Shown here in pieces: positions 8,948 through 16,571 of a stretch of DNA of 27,267 bases; the first letter of the stretch is position 1; each line of letters starts with the position of its first letter. A program made the translations under genes and the position numbers. The stretch is taken from positions 1 to 27,267 of the forward strand of contig CAXGUG010000051.1 of assembly GCA_964012715.1 (NCBI GenBank), read 5' to 3'. The notes beneath the pieces are model-generated. The model was not told where the DNA came from. It saw only the letters and a list, made by a program, of their open reading frames with translations, and did no database searches. This DNA comes from UBA1479 sp964012715 (GTDB taxonomy: Bacteria > Pseudomonadota > Alphaproteobacteria > Rhodospirillales > Casp-alpha2).

Positions 8948-10312
8948 GTGAAACTGACGTTCTTGGGTGCCACGGGCACGGTCACGGGGTCGAAGTATCT
9001 GGTCGAGGCCGCGGGCGCGAAAATTCTCGTTGATTGCGGCCTGTTCCAGGGGTTGAAGGATTTGCGCCGGCGCAACTGGGCGCCGCTGCCGGTCGATCCG
9101 ACCAGTATCGACGCGGTGATCCTGACCCATGCCCATCTGGACCATAGCGGCTACATTCCGCTGTTGGTGCGGAATGGTTTCAAGGGGCAGATTTTCTGTT
9201 CGCGGGCGACCCAGGACCTATGCGGTATTCTTCTGCCGGACAGCGGATACCTGCAGGAGGCAGATGCTGAGCGGGCGAACCGTTATTCCTATTCCAAGCA
9301 TAAGCCGGCGCAGCCGCTTTATACCCAGTCCGACGCGGAACGATCCTTGCGGTCGTTCAAGGCCGTATCCTTCGGTGAGGAACATCGTCTGGCAGACGGT
9401 GTGACCTTCAGCATGGCGCGCTCGGGTCATATCCTGGGCTCGGCCTTCATCACGATTTCCGACGGAGCGACCAAGCTGGTGTTCTCGGGCGACCTGGGCC
9501 GGGCGGACGACCCGGTGATGAAGACCCCAGCGGAAATTCAGGATGCCGACTATCTGGTGGTCGAATCGACCTATGGCGACCGCCTGCACCGAGATTCGGA
9601 CCCCGAGGCTAAATTGGGCCGCATCATCCGCGAAACCGCGGCGCGCGGCGGTACGGTGGTGATCCCGGCTTTCGCCGTCGGGCGGACGCAAAGCATCCTC
9701 TATCACATCTTTCAATTACAGCAGACTGGGGCAATTCCGGACCTGCCCGTGTTCCTCGACAGCCCCATGGCGATCAACGTCACCAAGCTGATGCAGCGTC
9801 ACCAGGCAGACCACCGGCTGGACCCCAGCCTGTGCGCGGCGGTCTGTAACGCGGCGCGCTATGTGACGACGCCGGAGGAATCGCGCTCGCTGGACGACGG
9901 GCCGGGCGTGCCGCAGGTCATCATTTCGGCCAGCGGCATGGCCACGGGCGGGCGGGTTCTGCATCACCTGAAGCATTTCGTCGGTGACCCCCGCAATACC
10001 ATCCTGTTCACCGGCTTTCAGGCGGCGGGGACGCGCGGCTCGCGCCTGGTCCATGGCGAGGACGAGATCAAGATCCATGGTCATATGTGGCCGGTCCGCG
10101 CGCAGGTCGACATCCTGCACAACATGTCCGCCCACGCCGACTACAACGAAACCCTGGATTGGCTCGGCCATTTCAAGGCACCGCCGAAGCGGACCTTCGT
10201 CACCCATGGCGAGCCAGAAGCGGCATCGTCCCTGCGGATGAAGATCGAGGATCGCCTGGGCTGGGACGTCATTGTGCCCGAGTACCTGGACGAGGTCGAT
10301 CTGGGCGCCTGA
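8948..10312 (+). CDS. Beta-CASP metallo-beta-lactamase, RNA-processing exonuclease-like
   Basis: The start is GTG at 8948, which follows GAGGAG by 9 bases and gives VKLTFLGATGTVTGSKY, the normal N-terminus; the reading from 8834 adds 38 unlikely residues. The protein has 454 residues. Zinc ligands are visible in H61-A-H63-L-D65-H66, the SGHILGSA histidine and the SGDLG aspartate. The beta-CASP domain follows (VIPAFAVGRTQ, FLDSPMA, ISASGMATGGRVLHHL), and the C-terminal RMMBL-type segment has VRAQVDILHNMSAHADYNE and FVTHGEPEA. The family (CPSF73-like, TTHA0252-like) processes or degrades RNA, though several bacterial members have no proven substrate. Transcribed alone or with the ArsC-like gene 147 bases downstream. 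Confidence 0.93.
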   Translation: MKLTFLGATGTVTGSKYLVEAAGAKILVDCGLFQGLKDLRRRNWAPLPVDPTSIDAVILTHAHLDHSGYIPLLVRNGFKGQIFCSRATQDLCGILLPDSGYLQEADAERANRYSYSKHKPAQPLYTQSDAERSLRSFKAVSFGEEHRLADGVTFSMARSGHILGSAFITISDGATKLVFSGDLGRADDPVMKTPAEIQDADYLVVESTYGDRLHRDSDPEAKLGRIIRETAARGGTVVIPAFAVGRTQSILYHIFQLQQTGAIPDLPVFLDSPMAINVTKLMQRHQADHRLDPSLCAAVCNAARYVTTPEESRSLDDGPGVPQVIISASGMATGGRVLHHLKHFVGDPRNTILFTGFQAAGTRGSRLVHGEDEIKIHGHMWPVRAQVDILHNMSAHADYNETLDWLGHFKAPPKRTFVTHGEPEAASSLRMKIEDRLGWDVIVPEYLDEVDLGA

Positions 10313-10348
10313 CCGCATCCGGATGGCTTTGCCCGGATGAATGCGGTC
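10311..10348 (+). terminator. Stem-loop at the end of the metallo-hydrolase gene
   Basis: GACCGCAT (10311-10318) pairs with ATGCGGTC (10341-10348); inside, CCGG (10319-10322) pairs with CCGG (10333-10336), with a small 3' bulge. The repeat includes the last two bases of the stop codon. It lacks a T tract, so it may be a weak terminator or a 3'-end stabiliser. A second small repeat AACCGG-N8-CCGGTT follows at 10359-10378. Confidence 0.4.
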
Positions 10349-10459
10349 AAAGGTCCGTAACCGGGCGGTAAACCGGTTGTCATTTCAGACTTTTATAACG
10401 GGTGCCGTATGCAACCTGCGGCGGTACCGGCATGGCGCCCCGCATAACGAGGGCATCCC

Positions 10460-10966
10460 ATGCACCAAGACGTCTACCGCGTGTTGTTTGTCGGGCGCGA
10501 AAACGCAGCCCGATCCTTGATGGCCGAAGCGCTGTTGCGTGACCTGTCGGGCGGCCGTTTCGAAGCCTTCAGCGCCGGGGTCGACCCGGCAGGTGCGATC
10601 GATCCTTTGGCCGTCCGAACCTTGGAGTTGGCGCAAATTCCGACCGATGGCCTGAGGGTCAAGCAGATCGGCGAGTATCTGAACGGCGGGGGTATGAACA
10701 TCGATTTCGTTATCGTCGTATCCGACCGTGTCGGCGCGGACGATCTGCCGCCCTTTCCGGGTAACCCGATGGTCGTGAATTGGGGAACGGACGATCCTCG
10801 TGCCGCCGATGGGACTGAACCGGAACGCCAGGTGGTCTATGGCCGGGCCCTGCGACAGCTTCGCAACCGGATCGAGGTCTTCGCCAATCTATCGATCGAA
10901 CGATTGGACCGGCTGGTGCTGCAGGCCAAGCTGGATGTCCTGGGTGACGTTCGCCCCCGGGATTGA
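10460..10966 (+). CDS. ArsC/LMW protein-tyrosine-phosphatase-fold protein lacking the catalytic cysteine
   Basis: A 168-residue protein with GAGGG 6 bases before its ATG. The N-terminus VLFVGRENAARSLMAEALL aligns with the P-loop of low-molecular-weight phosphatases and thioredoxin-type arsenate reductases (VLFVCxxNxARSxMAEA). The CX5R nucleophile is replaced by Gly12 (codon GGG, 10493-10495), while Arg18 is kept. FSAGVDPAGAIDPLAVRTLE corresponds to the conserved SAG-P-VDP region and VVNWGTDDP to the WG-PDP loop with the general-acid aspartate. The later cysteines used by arsenate reductases (VCD and the following CP) are absent too (VSDRVGADDLPPFPG). Catalysis by the normal mechanism is therefore not expected. 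It may be an anion-binding or regulatory pseudoenzyme. No arsenic-resistance genes are nearby. Confidence 0.82.
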   Translation: MHQDVYRVLFVGRENAARSLMAEALLRDLSGGRFEAFSAGVDPAGAIDPLAVRTLELAQIPTDGLRVKQIGEYLNGGGMNIDFVIVVSDRVGADDLPPFPGNPMVVNWGTDDPRAADGTEPERQVVYGRALRQLRNRIEVFANLSIERLDRLVLQAKLDVLGDVRPRD

Positions 10967-11051
10967 GGGGAAGATTTTGAAATATTTTGCGTGACACATT
11001 GTCTCGGTTTTTGTTCACTGTGAGTCAGCCCGAAAAACAGGGGGGACCACA
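10967..11051 (+). promoter_or_regulatory. Leader of the IclR gene with a TGACAC-type motif
   Basis: The 85 bases before the GTG of the IclR gene are locally AT-rich (GATTTTGAAATATTTTGCG). TGACACATTGTCTC at 10992-11005 contains the short dyad GACA-CAT-TGTC and resembles TGACACTGTTCTC at 11854-11866 in front of the ABC operon. A shared operator for the IclR protein is possible. GGGGGG just before the start serves as ribosome-binding site. Confidence 0.35.
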
Positions 11052-11825
11052 GTGGACGATAAGCCGGAAACCAATTCAGCCATTCAAAAGGCGGTCTCTA
11101 TTCTGGAATTGGTGACCCAGGAAATTCGTCCCCTCGGGATCGTCGATATCTCCCGCGACCTGGACCTGCCCCGCCAGACCATCCATCGGGTCATCCGTCA
11201 GTTGGAAGATTTGAACCTGCTCCGCAAGGAGCCGGGCACCGACCGCTACACCACCGGGGCGCGGCTGCGGGCTTTGGCGCTGAACACGATTTCGTCGTCC
11301 CATTCGACCCGGGCCAGCCACGCCATCCTGCAGACCCTGGTCGACGAGGTGAAGGAAACCTGTAACGTCGGCATGCTGGACGGGCATGAAATCATCTACA
11401 TCGACCGTGTGGAATGTGATTGGCCGCTTCGCGTGCAGTTGAAGGCAGGAAGCCACGTTCCGGCCCATTGCACGGCCATCGGTAAGCTGTTGCTGGCTTA
11501 TCAGCCGAAGGAAATCCGCGACCGGGTGCTGCGCGCGGCCCCATTGCAGAAGTTCACCAAATACACCCTGACCGATCCGGATCAGCTCGAGGCAAATCTG
11601 GAGCAGGTCGCGGCCCAGGGCTATTCGATCAACAATCAGGAAGACGCGATCGGCCTGATCGCCCTGGCGGTGCCCGTGCGCGACCCCCAGGGCGAGGTCA
11701 TCGCCGGGCTGGCCGTGCACGCCCCTGAACCCCGCTTTCCCATCGCCAAGGCCGTTGAATTGTTGGACACATTCCGCGATGCCGCCGACCGGATCGGTCG
11801 GTCGATGTTCGAGGGTGATCAATAA
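11052..11825 (+). CDS. IclR-family transcriptional regulator
   Basis: A 257-residue protein starting with GTG after a G-rich ribosome-binding site. The N-terminal winged helix-turn-helix (about 8-70) has SAIQKAVSILELV, LGIVDISRDLDLPRQTIHRVIRQLEDLNLL and the YTTGARLRALAL wing/linker typical of IclR. The C-terminal effector domain has LDGHEIIYIDRVE, the SHVPAHCTAIGKLLLA segment, the GYSINNQEDAIGLIALAVPVRD segment and GLAVHAPEPRF. IclR proteins bind small aromatic or organic acids and control neighbouring catabolic genes. The ABC importer and amidase genes start 170 bases downstream on the same strand, so they are its likely targets (inference). A terminator separates them, so regulator and operon are separate transcripts or subject to read-through. 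Confidence 0.93.
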   Translation: MDDKPETNSAIQKAVSILELVTQEIRPLGIVDISRDLDLPRQTIHRVIRQLEDLNLLRKEPGTDRYTTGARLRALALNTISSSHSTRASHAILQTLVDEVKETCNVGMLDGHEIIYIDRVECDWPLRVQLKAGSHVPAHCTAIGKLLLAYQPKEIRDRVLRAAPLQKFTKYTLTDPDQLEANLEQVAAQGYSINNQEDAIGLIALAVPVRDPQGEVIAGLAVHAPEPRFPIAKAVELLDTFRDAADRIGRSMFEGDQ

Positions 11826-11850
11826 ATCGTGACCTGATGTCACGATTTTT
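11824..11850 (+). terminator. Rho-independent terminator after the IclR gene
   Basis: A perfect 10-bp inverted repeat AAATCGTGAC (11824-11833) and GTCACGATTT (11839-11848) with a CTGAT loop, followed by further T's. It overlaps the TAA stop of the IclR gene. The perfect dyad could also be bound by a protein, but the A-stem/T-tract layout favours a terminator that also works on the opposite strand. Confidence 0.8.
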
Positions 11851-11995
11851 CATTGACACTGTTCTCTCCTAACGCAATCCTGATGTCAGTTGGTCATCCA
11901 AGGGCGGATGTCGATTGCGGCCGTGCCGGCAACAAGACACCGATGAACCTTGCCCGGCGGCGGTCGTTCACCTTTCACCTGACAGGGAGAGCGTA
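11851..11995 (+). promoter_or_regulatory. Promoter/leader of the ABC importer operon
   Basis: A consensus -35 TTGACA lies at 11853-11858, directly after the terminator hairpin. The expected -10 position (11876-11881, AATCCT) is poor, so the promoter may need an activator. TGACACTGTTCTC (11854-11866) overlaps the -35 and resembles a motif in the iclR leader. The ribosome-binding site AGGGAGAG precedes the ATG at 11996. The leader would be about 110 bases long. Confidence 0.4.
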
Positions 11996-12985
11996 ATGCT
12001 GCACAAATTCCTCAAGAGCATGACCGTGGCGGGCGCTGTCGCCGCCGCCGCGGTTACGGCGGGATCGCCGAGCAAGGCCCTTGCGACCGATACCATCAAC
12101 TTCGGCACCCAACCGGCGACCATGCCGATCTACATCGCCAAGGCGATGGGGCTGTTGGACGCGGTCGAGAAAAAGCACGACGTCAAAATCGAATTCAAAG
12201 TGTTCTCGTATGGCGCGCCAGAAAACCAGGCGTTGGCCGCGGGCGAAATCCAGATCGCTTCGGCGGGCATGGGCCCGGCTATCGTCGCCGCCGCACGACT
12301 GCCTGCGAAGCTGTTGGCCATTTCGATCCTGGAGCAGGCCGCGATCATCGTTCCCGCCGACTCGCCGATCAAATCCGTCGCCGAGCTGAAGGGCAAGCGG
12401 ATCGCCTTCCCGGGCAAGGGCTCGCAGCAATATCCGCTGCTGGTCAAGGCCTTGGCCGACGCCGGGCTGAAGGTCGGCGACGTCGAACTGTTCAAGACGA
12501 AGGGCTCGGACGTGCCGACGCTGCTGGCCAACAAAAGCGTCGACGCCGGCATCACCTGGGACCCGCATGTTTCCAACGCCCTGGCGTCGGGTCATTCCAA
12601 GGTTCTGCTGAAGGCCGAGAAAATCCTGCCGATCAAAGCCGGTCACTACATCGGCAACGGCGTCTATGCGCGTGAGGACTTCATCGCCGCCAAGCCGGCC
12701 CTGGTTCAGGACCTGATCTCGTCCATCGTCAAGGCCGTGGACTTCATCCTCAAGAACGAAGACCAGGCGATCAAGATGTGGGCCGAACAGATCAAGTTCC
12801 CGGAGAAGGTGATCTCGTTCGCCCTCAAGGAAAAGATCTCGGTCTACAACCTGGACGTGGCGCCCGAGGCGTCGACGGTCGAGGCCTATACCAAGTTCCT
12901 CAAGGACGCGGGCATCCTCAAGCCTGAGGACAATCCGAAATTCGATCCGAGCTTCGCCAAAAAAGCCCTGGCCGAATTCAAATAA
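11996..12985 (+). CDS. ABC transporter substrate-binding protein, SsuA/NMT1-like
   Basis: Start at ATG 11996 behind AGGGAGAG, giving 329 residues; an upstream in-frame start at 11915 lacks a signal peptide. The first 30 residues form a Sec signal peptide (MLHKFLKSM, an Ala/Val core, cleavage after ALA before TDT). The mature protein begins TINFGTQPATMPIYIAKAMGLLD, typical of the sulfonate/nitrate/taurine binding-protein superfamily, and has the SVAELKGKRIAFP and GSDVPTLLANKSVDAGITWDP stretches of that fold. It would capture a small organic ligand in the periplasm and pass it to the permease. The ligand cannot be named; the linked amidase suggests an amide or ureide. A strong hairpin follows the gene, as often seen where the binding protein must outnumber the permease. 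Confidence 0.9.
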   Translation: MLHKFLKSMTVAGAVAAAAVTAGSPSKALATDTINFGTQPATMPIYIAKAMGLLDAVEKKHDVKIEFKVFSYGAPENQALAAGEIQIASAGMGPAIVAAARLPAKLLAISILEQAAIIVPADSPIKSVAELKGKRIAFPGKGSQQYPLLVKALADAGLKVGDVELFKTKGSDVPTLLANKSVDAGITWDPHVSNALASGHSKVLLKAEKILPIKAGHYIGNGVYAREDFIAAKPALVQDLISSIVKAVDFILKNEDQAIKMWAEQIKFPEKVISFALKEKISVYNLDVAPEASTVEAYTKFLKDAGILKPEDNPKFDPSFAKKALAEFK

Positions 12986-12993
12986 GATCGCGA

Positions 12994-13028
12994 CCGGCGG
13001 CGGGGCGGTTTACCGCTTCCGTCGCCGG
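12994..13028 (+). other. Intercistronic stem-loop between binding-protein and permease genes
   Basis: CCGGCGGCGG (12994-13003) pairs with CCGTCGCCGG (13019-13028) with one G-U pair, and GCGGT/ACCGC inside extends the helix. There is no T tract, so it is probably an RNA stabiliser or partial transcription/translation barrier within the operon. It would leave the binding-protein mRNA more abundant than the permease part. Confidence 0.65.
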
Positions 13029-13072
13029 GCCGCCGAACGCAGAAATTTCCTGTTCCAAAGCGAGGAACCGTC

Positions 13073-13840
13073 GTGAAACTTCCGGCAAAGACCGCCGCTT
13101 CCGTTCTGCCATACCTCTGGGCCGCGATGTTCATCATCGTCGTCTGGCAGTTGGCCGTTATCTTCACCAACGCTCATGTCGCCCTGCTGCCGCCGCCGGC
13201 GCTGGCCGCCAAGACCTTCGCTGAAATGGTGATGAGCGGCGCCCTTTTCGTTCACGCCGGGGCCAGCCTGGGGCGTGTCGTCGCGGCCTGGTTGATCTCT
13301 GCCTGCATCGCGGTGCCTCTGGGCTTGGCCATGGGGCGCTCGCGCCGGCTCGAGCGCTTGGTCGATCCCGTGATCGAGCTGTTCCGACCGATCTCGCCGT
13401 TGGCCTGGATCCCGCTTGCCATCCTGTGGTTCGGGATCGGCGAAAGCGGCAAGATCTTCATCATCTTCATCGCCACCTTCTTTCCCATCCTGTTGAACAC
13501 CGTTTCCGGGGTGAAGGGGGTGGACCCGGTCTTGATCCGCGCCGGACAGGTGTTGGGCTGCGAGACCGACCGCGCCTTGTTCTCGCGGGTTATTCTGCCG
13601 GCCGCCATGCCGACGATCATCGTCGGCCTGCGCATTTCCTTCGGCACCGGTTGGGCGGCGATTATCGCGGCCGAACTGGTTGCGGCCCAGGTCGGCCTTG
13701 GTTACCTGATCGCCGACGGGATGGAGGTTCTGCGCTCCGACATGGTTCTGGTCGGTATGGTCGCCATTGGCATTCTGGGGGTCTTGATCGATTCGGTCTT
13801 CCGAATTTTGAACGAACGCTTTTCGTGGGGAGGCCGCTGA
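13073..13840 (+). CDS. ABC transporter permease, SsuC/TauC-like
   Basis: A 255-residue inner-membrane protein starting with GTG after GAGG. Hydrophobic segments are visible near residues 10-30 (LWAAMFIIVVWQLAVIF), 65-85, 105-145 and at the C-terminus (VLVGMVAIGILGVLIDSVF), consistent with the usual six helices. The cytoplasmic EAA-type loop that contacts the ATPase lies around GVKGVDPVLIRAGQVLGCETDRALFSRVILPAAMPTIIVGLRI. The sequence LFRPISPLAWIPLAILWFGIGESGKIFIIFIATFFPI is typical of the nitrate/sulfonate/taurine permease family. The ATPase gene starts one base after its TGA. The binding-protein gene is 87 bases upstream across a stem-loop. Confidence 0.93.
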   Translation: MKLPAKTAASVLPYLWAAMFIIVVWQLAVIFTNAHVALLPPPALAAKTFAEMVMSGALFVHAGASLGRVVAAWLISACIAVPLGLAMGRSRRLERLVDPVIELFRPISPLAWIPLAILWFGIGESGKIFIIFIATFFPILLNTVSGVKGVDPVLIRAGQVLGCETDRALFSRVILPAAMPTIIVGLRISFGTGWAAIIAAELVAAQVGLGYLIADGMEVLRSDMVLVGMVAIGILGVLIDSVFRILNERFSWGGR

Positions 13841-13841
13841 G

Positions 13842-14669
13842 ATGTCCGATCAAACCAAAACCAGCGGCGGCACCAAGGGGATTTCGATCCGCGAGGTTTC
13901 CGTCACCTTCCATCCCGAAAATTCCGATCCGGTCGAAGCCCTTCGCCCGACCAGCCTGGAGTTCGAAGCGGGAGAGTTCATCGCCCTGGTCGGCCCCTCG
14001 GGCTGCGGCAAGTCGACCCTGCTGAACGTCCTGGCCGGTTTCATCAAGCCGTCGGCCGGGCAGGCTCTGGTCGGCGGCCAGCCGATCACCAAGCCGGACA
14101 TCGACCACGGCATGGTGTTTCAGGACTACGCCCTATTCCCCTGGTTGAACGTTATCGACAACGTTGCCTTTGGTTTGGAACGGCAGGGCATGGGCCGGGA
14201 TGAACGCTATGCCCGGGCCCGTGAATACCTGGACATGGTCGGGTTGAAGGATTTCGCCGAAAAGCGGGTGACGGAACTGTCGGGGGGGATGAAACAACGC
14301 GTCGCCATCGCCCGCGTGTTCGCGACCGACCCGTCGATCATCCTGATGGACGAACCCTTCGGGGCGCTGGATGCGCTGACCCGTCGGTTCCTGCAGCATC
14401 AGTTGCTGGAAATCTGGCAACGCAACCGCAAGACCGTGGTGTTCGTGACCCATTCGGTGCAGGAAGCGGTCTATCTGGCCAGCCGGGTGATCGTCATGAC
14501 GGCCCGTCCGGGCCGGGTCAAGCTGGATCAGGAAATCGACCTGCCGCACCCGCGCGATTTTTCGACCGAGCCGTTCCGTCGACTGGAAAAAATCATCTAC
14601 GACCAGTTGGACGAGGAATTGGCCAAGACTTTCAAGCTCGAAGGCGGCGGAGGGATGTTCCATGACTGA
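13842..14669 (+). CDS. ABC transporter ATPase, SsuB/TauB-like
   Basis: A 275-residue ATPase preceded by GGGGAGG within the permease gene end. Walker A is GPSGCGKST (51-59), the Q-loop is VFQDYALFPWLNVIDNVAFGL, the signature is LSGGMKQRVAIAR (146-158), Walker B is IILMDEPFGALD with Asp170/Glu171, and the switch histidine lies in VFVTHSVQEA. The LFPWL Q-loop and the tail (RVKLDQEIDLPHPRDF) place it in the nitrate/sulfonate/taurine subfamily. It powers import by the two preceding proteins. The last eight bases overlap the start of the amidase gene, which ties the enzyme to the transporter at the translational level. Confidence 0.95.
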   Translation: MSDQTKTSGGTKGISIREVSVTFHPENSDPVEALRPTSLEFEAGEFIALVGPSGCGKSTLLNVLAGFIKPSAGQALVGGQPITKPDIDHGMVFQDYALFPWLNVIDNVAFGLERQGMGRDERYARAREYLDMVGLKDFAEKRVTELSGGMKQRVAIARVFATDPSIILMDEPFGALDALTRRFLQHQLLEIWQRNRKTVVFVTHSVQEAVYLASRVIVMTARPGRVKLDQEIDLPHPRDFSTEPFRRLEKIIYDQLDEELAKTFKLEGGGGMFHD

Positions 14670-15924
14670 GGCTCTTTCGACATCCGATGCCGACATCGGC
14701 GGGCAGGCGACGGCGGCGGTCGAGGGTTTCCTCGCCCGTGTCGATCAGACCGAGCCGACCTTGCGGGCTTTCCGCCAGATCGACGCAAACCGCCTGCGGT
14801 CCGAGGCCGCGGCGCTGGATACCGTGCCCGCCCATCGGCGGGGACCGCTTTACGGCATGCTGGTCGCGGTCAAGGAAGTGTTCGATGTCGCCGGATATGA
14901 ATGCGGTTGGGGAACGCCGATCCATGATGGGCGACAGCCGTTTTCGGACGCCTGGGCGGTTGCGCGGCTGCGCGACGCAGGGGCGTTGATCGCCGGAATC
15001 ACCGTGTCCTCGGAATACGCGATGTCACGCGTGGGACCAACCTCCAACCCCTTCGATGCGGCGCGCAGTCCCGGCGCTTCGTCCCAGGGGTCTGCTGCCG
15101 CCGTCGGCGCCGGATTGGCGCCGGCGGCGTTAGGCACGCAAACCATCGGATCGATCATTCGTCCAGCGGCCTATTGCGGCTGTATCGGCGCCAAGCCGAC
15201 CTGGGGCGCCATTCCGGCGACGGGGGCGATGGTTCTGTCGGAACTGTTGGATCATGTCGGCTTCATGGCCGCCGACCCGGATACGGCGGCGGCGGTTCTG
15301 GATGCCTTGATGCCGATGGCAGATGGCGACGGCGATGCGCTGGCGGCGCAATGCGGCGTTCTGTTGCCGTGGTATGCGGAGGGGATGATGCCCGAGGTGT
15401 CGGGCGCCTTGACCCTGGCGGCCCGGAAACTGACGGACGCGGGGCTCGACGTTCGTGACGACGTCTTGCCGCAATGGATCGCCGATCGCGAGGCCGAGGT
15501 CCTGGACCGGCTGCTGTCTCATGACATGGCGGCGCACCACGGCGGCGACTACGACCGGCACGGCGAGATGATGAGCGAACGCGTGCGGAGCTATATCGAA
15601 CGGGGCCGCCGGGTTTCGGCGGCGGAATACGACGCAGCGATGAAGCAACGGTCCGAGATGGCCGACGCCCTGGACGAGTGGATCGGTGATCGGGTTCTGT
15701 TGATGCCGGCGACGGTGGGGCTTGCCCCTCTGTTGGTCGATGGAACCGGCCCGCGCGAGCCGCAGCGATTGTGGAGCCTGACGGGCCAACCGGCGATGAC
15801 CGTTCCGGTCAATCGGGTGCAGGGGCTTCCGGTCGGGGTGCAGGTCGTCGCCCGGCGGGGTGCCGATCGGCGCGTCTTAGCCGTCGTCCGGAGCTTGTAC
15901 GAGGCGACGCGCTCCAAGTCCTAA
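14662..15924 (+). CDS. Amidase-signature family hydrolase
   Basis: A 420-residue protein whose ATG lies inside the ATPase gene end (8-base overlap). The Ser-cisSer-Lys triad is complete: Lys71 in VAVKEVFDVAGY, Ser140 in SPGASSQGSAAAVGAG, and nucleophile Ser164 in GTQTIGSIIRPAAYCG. Compared with the usual GGSSGGS and TGGSIR patterns it has GASSQGS and IGSIIR, which are conservative variants. The family hydrolyses C-N bonds of amides, ureides or carbamates; there is no signal peptide, so the enzyme acts in the cytoplasm. With the importer it suggests uptake then hydrolysis of a small amide, releasing ammonia or an amine. The sequence does not tell which. Its stop overlaps the stop of the convergent methyltransferase gene by four bases. 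Confidence 0.93.
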   Translation: MTEALSTSDADIGGQATAAVEGFLARVDQTEPTLRAFRQIDANRLRSEAAALDTVPAHRRGPLYGMLVAVKEVFDVAGYECGWGTPIHDGRQPFSDAWAVARLRDAGALIAGITVSSEYAMSRVGPTSNPFDAARSPGASSQGSAAAVGAGLAPAALGTQTIGSIIRPAAYCGCIGAKPTWGAIPATGAMVLSELLDHVGFMAADPDTAAAVLDALMPMADGDGDALAAQCGVLLPWYAEGMMPEVSGALTLAARKLTDAGLDVRDDVLPQWIADREAEVLDRLLSHDMAAHHGGDYDRHGEMMSERVRSYIERGRRVSAAEYDAAMKQRSEMADALDEWIGDRVLLMPATVGLAPLLVDGTGPREPQRLWSLTGQPAMTVPVNRVQGLPVGVQVVARRGADRRVLAVVRSLYEATRSKS

Positions 15925-16571
15925 CGCCGAACCACGAAGGTGAAGTCGGGCAGGGGGGCGTCGTCGGTCATGACGGTATCGGCAGAAAGTTCGCGGCGGC
16001 AGAAATCAAGGAATTCCCCGCCATCGACATAGTACAGGCCCTGATAACGTTCGGTTGCGTCGCCCCGCAACAGGTTGAAGGCCAAGGCCTTGCCGGTGCG
16101 GGTCCACAGCCCGCGCAGGCTTTCCTTGATGTAGTCGGCCCAGTCCTCGGGGTCGGCCCCCAGGTGCATGTTGTAGGTGCCGCAGGCGAAGACGTAGTCC
16201 GCTGGCTCGGTCACGGTCAGTTGCTGCAGGAAGCGGGCGCGCGGATCGCGGGTTCGGGCGCGGGCGGCGTCGATCATCTTTCGCGACATGTCGTAGCCGA
16301 CGAAGCTGCCGCCTCGCAGCACCGGCGTCTCTCTTAGAAAATCGAAGAACGCGCCGTAGCCGCAGCCGAAATCTGCGACCGATACGCCGCCCGCCCGCTC
16401 GTCGGCGGGGTCGAACACTTCGTACAGACGCTCGAACCGGACGTATTGGTGATCCTCGCTTTTCCAGAACACGGCGCGGGCGTCCGGGCCCAGCTCGGCC
16501 AGGCGGCGTTCATAGCTGCGGGCCACAGGCTTGAGCATTCGTGCCGCCTTGCGAAAGAAAAACAGGGTCAT
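15921..16571 (-). CDS. Class I SAM-dependent methyltransferase
   Basis: A 216-residue protein with a class I methyltransferase core: motif I VADFGCGYGAFFDFL (about residue 65), the post-I acidic end FVGYDMSRKMIDAARAR, and DYVFACGTYNMHLG as the motif IV region. The acceptor is unknown. Two starts are possible. The first ATG (16571) lies in the edge of a 12-bp hairpin and has no Shine-Dalgarno sequence. The internal ATG at 16538 (MLKPVARSYERRLAEL, 205 residues) has AAGGCGG upstream and looks at least as good. The gene is 53 bases after ygfZ on the same strand and may be cotranscribed. Its 3' end overlaps the amidase stop codon. Confidence 0.82.
   Translation of the reverse strand: MTLFFFRKAARMLKPVARSYERRLAELGPDARAVFWKSEDHQYVRFERLYEVFDPADERAGGVSVADFGCGYGAFFDFLRETPVLRGGSFVGYDMSRKMIDAARARTRDPRARFLQQLTVTEPADYVFACGTYNMHLGADPEDWADYIKESLRGLWTRTGKALAFNLLRGDATERYQGLYYVDGGEFLDFCRRELSADTVMTDDAPLPDFTFVVRR

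Noticed and set aside
10460..10966. Annotation as functional arsenate reductase
   Set aside because: The catalytic cysteine and the resolving cysteines are absent and no ars genes are nearby.
11824..11848. Perfect inverted repeat considered as an IclR operator
   Set aside because: Its place on the stop codon and the following T tract fit a terminator better; protein binding is not excluded but not needed.
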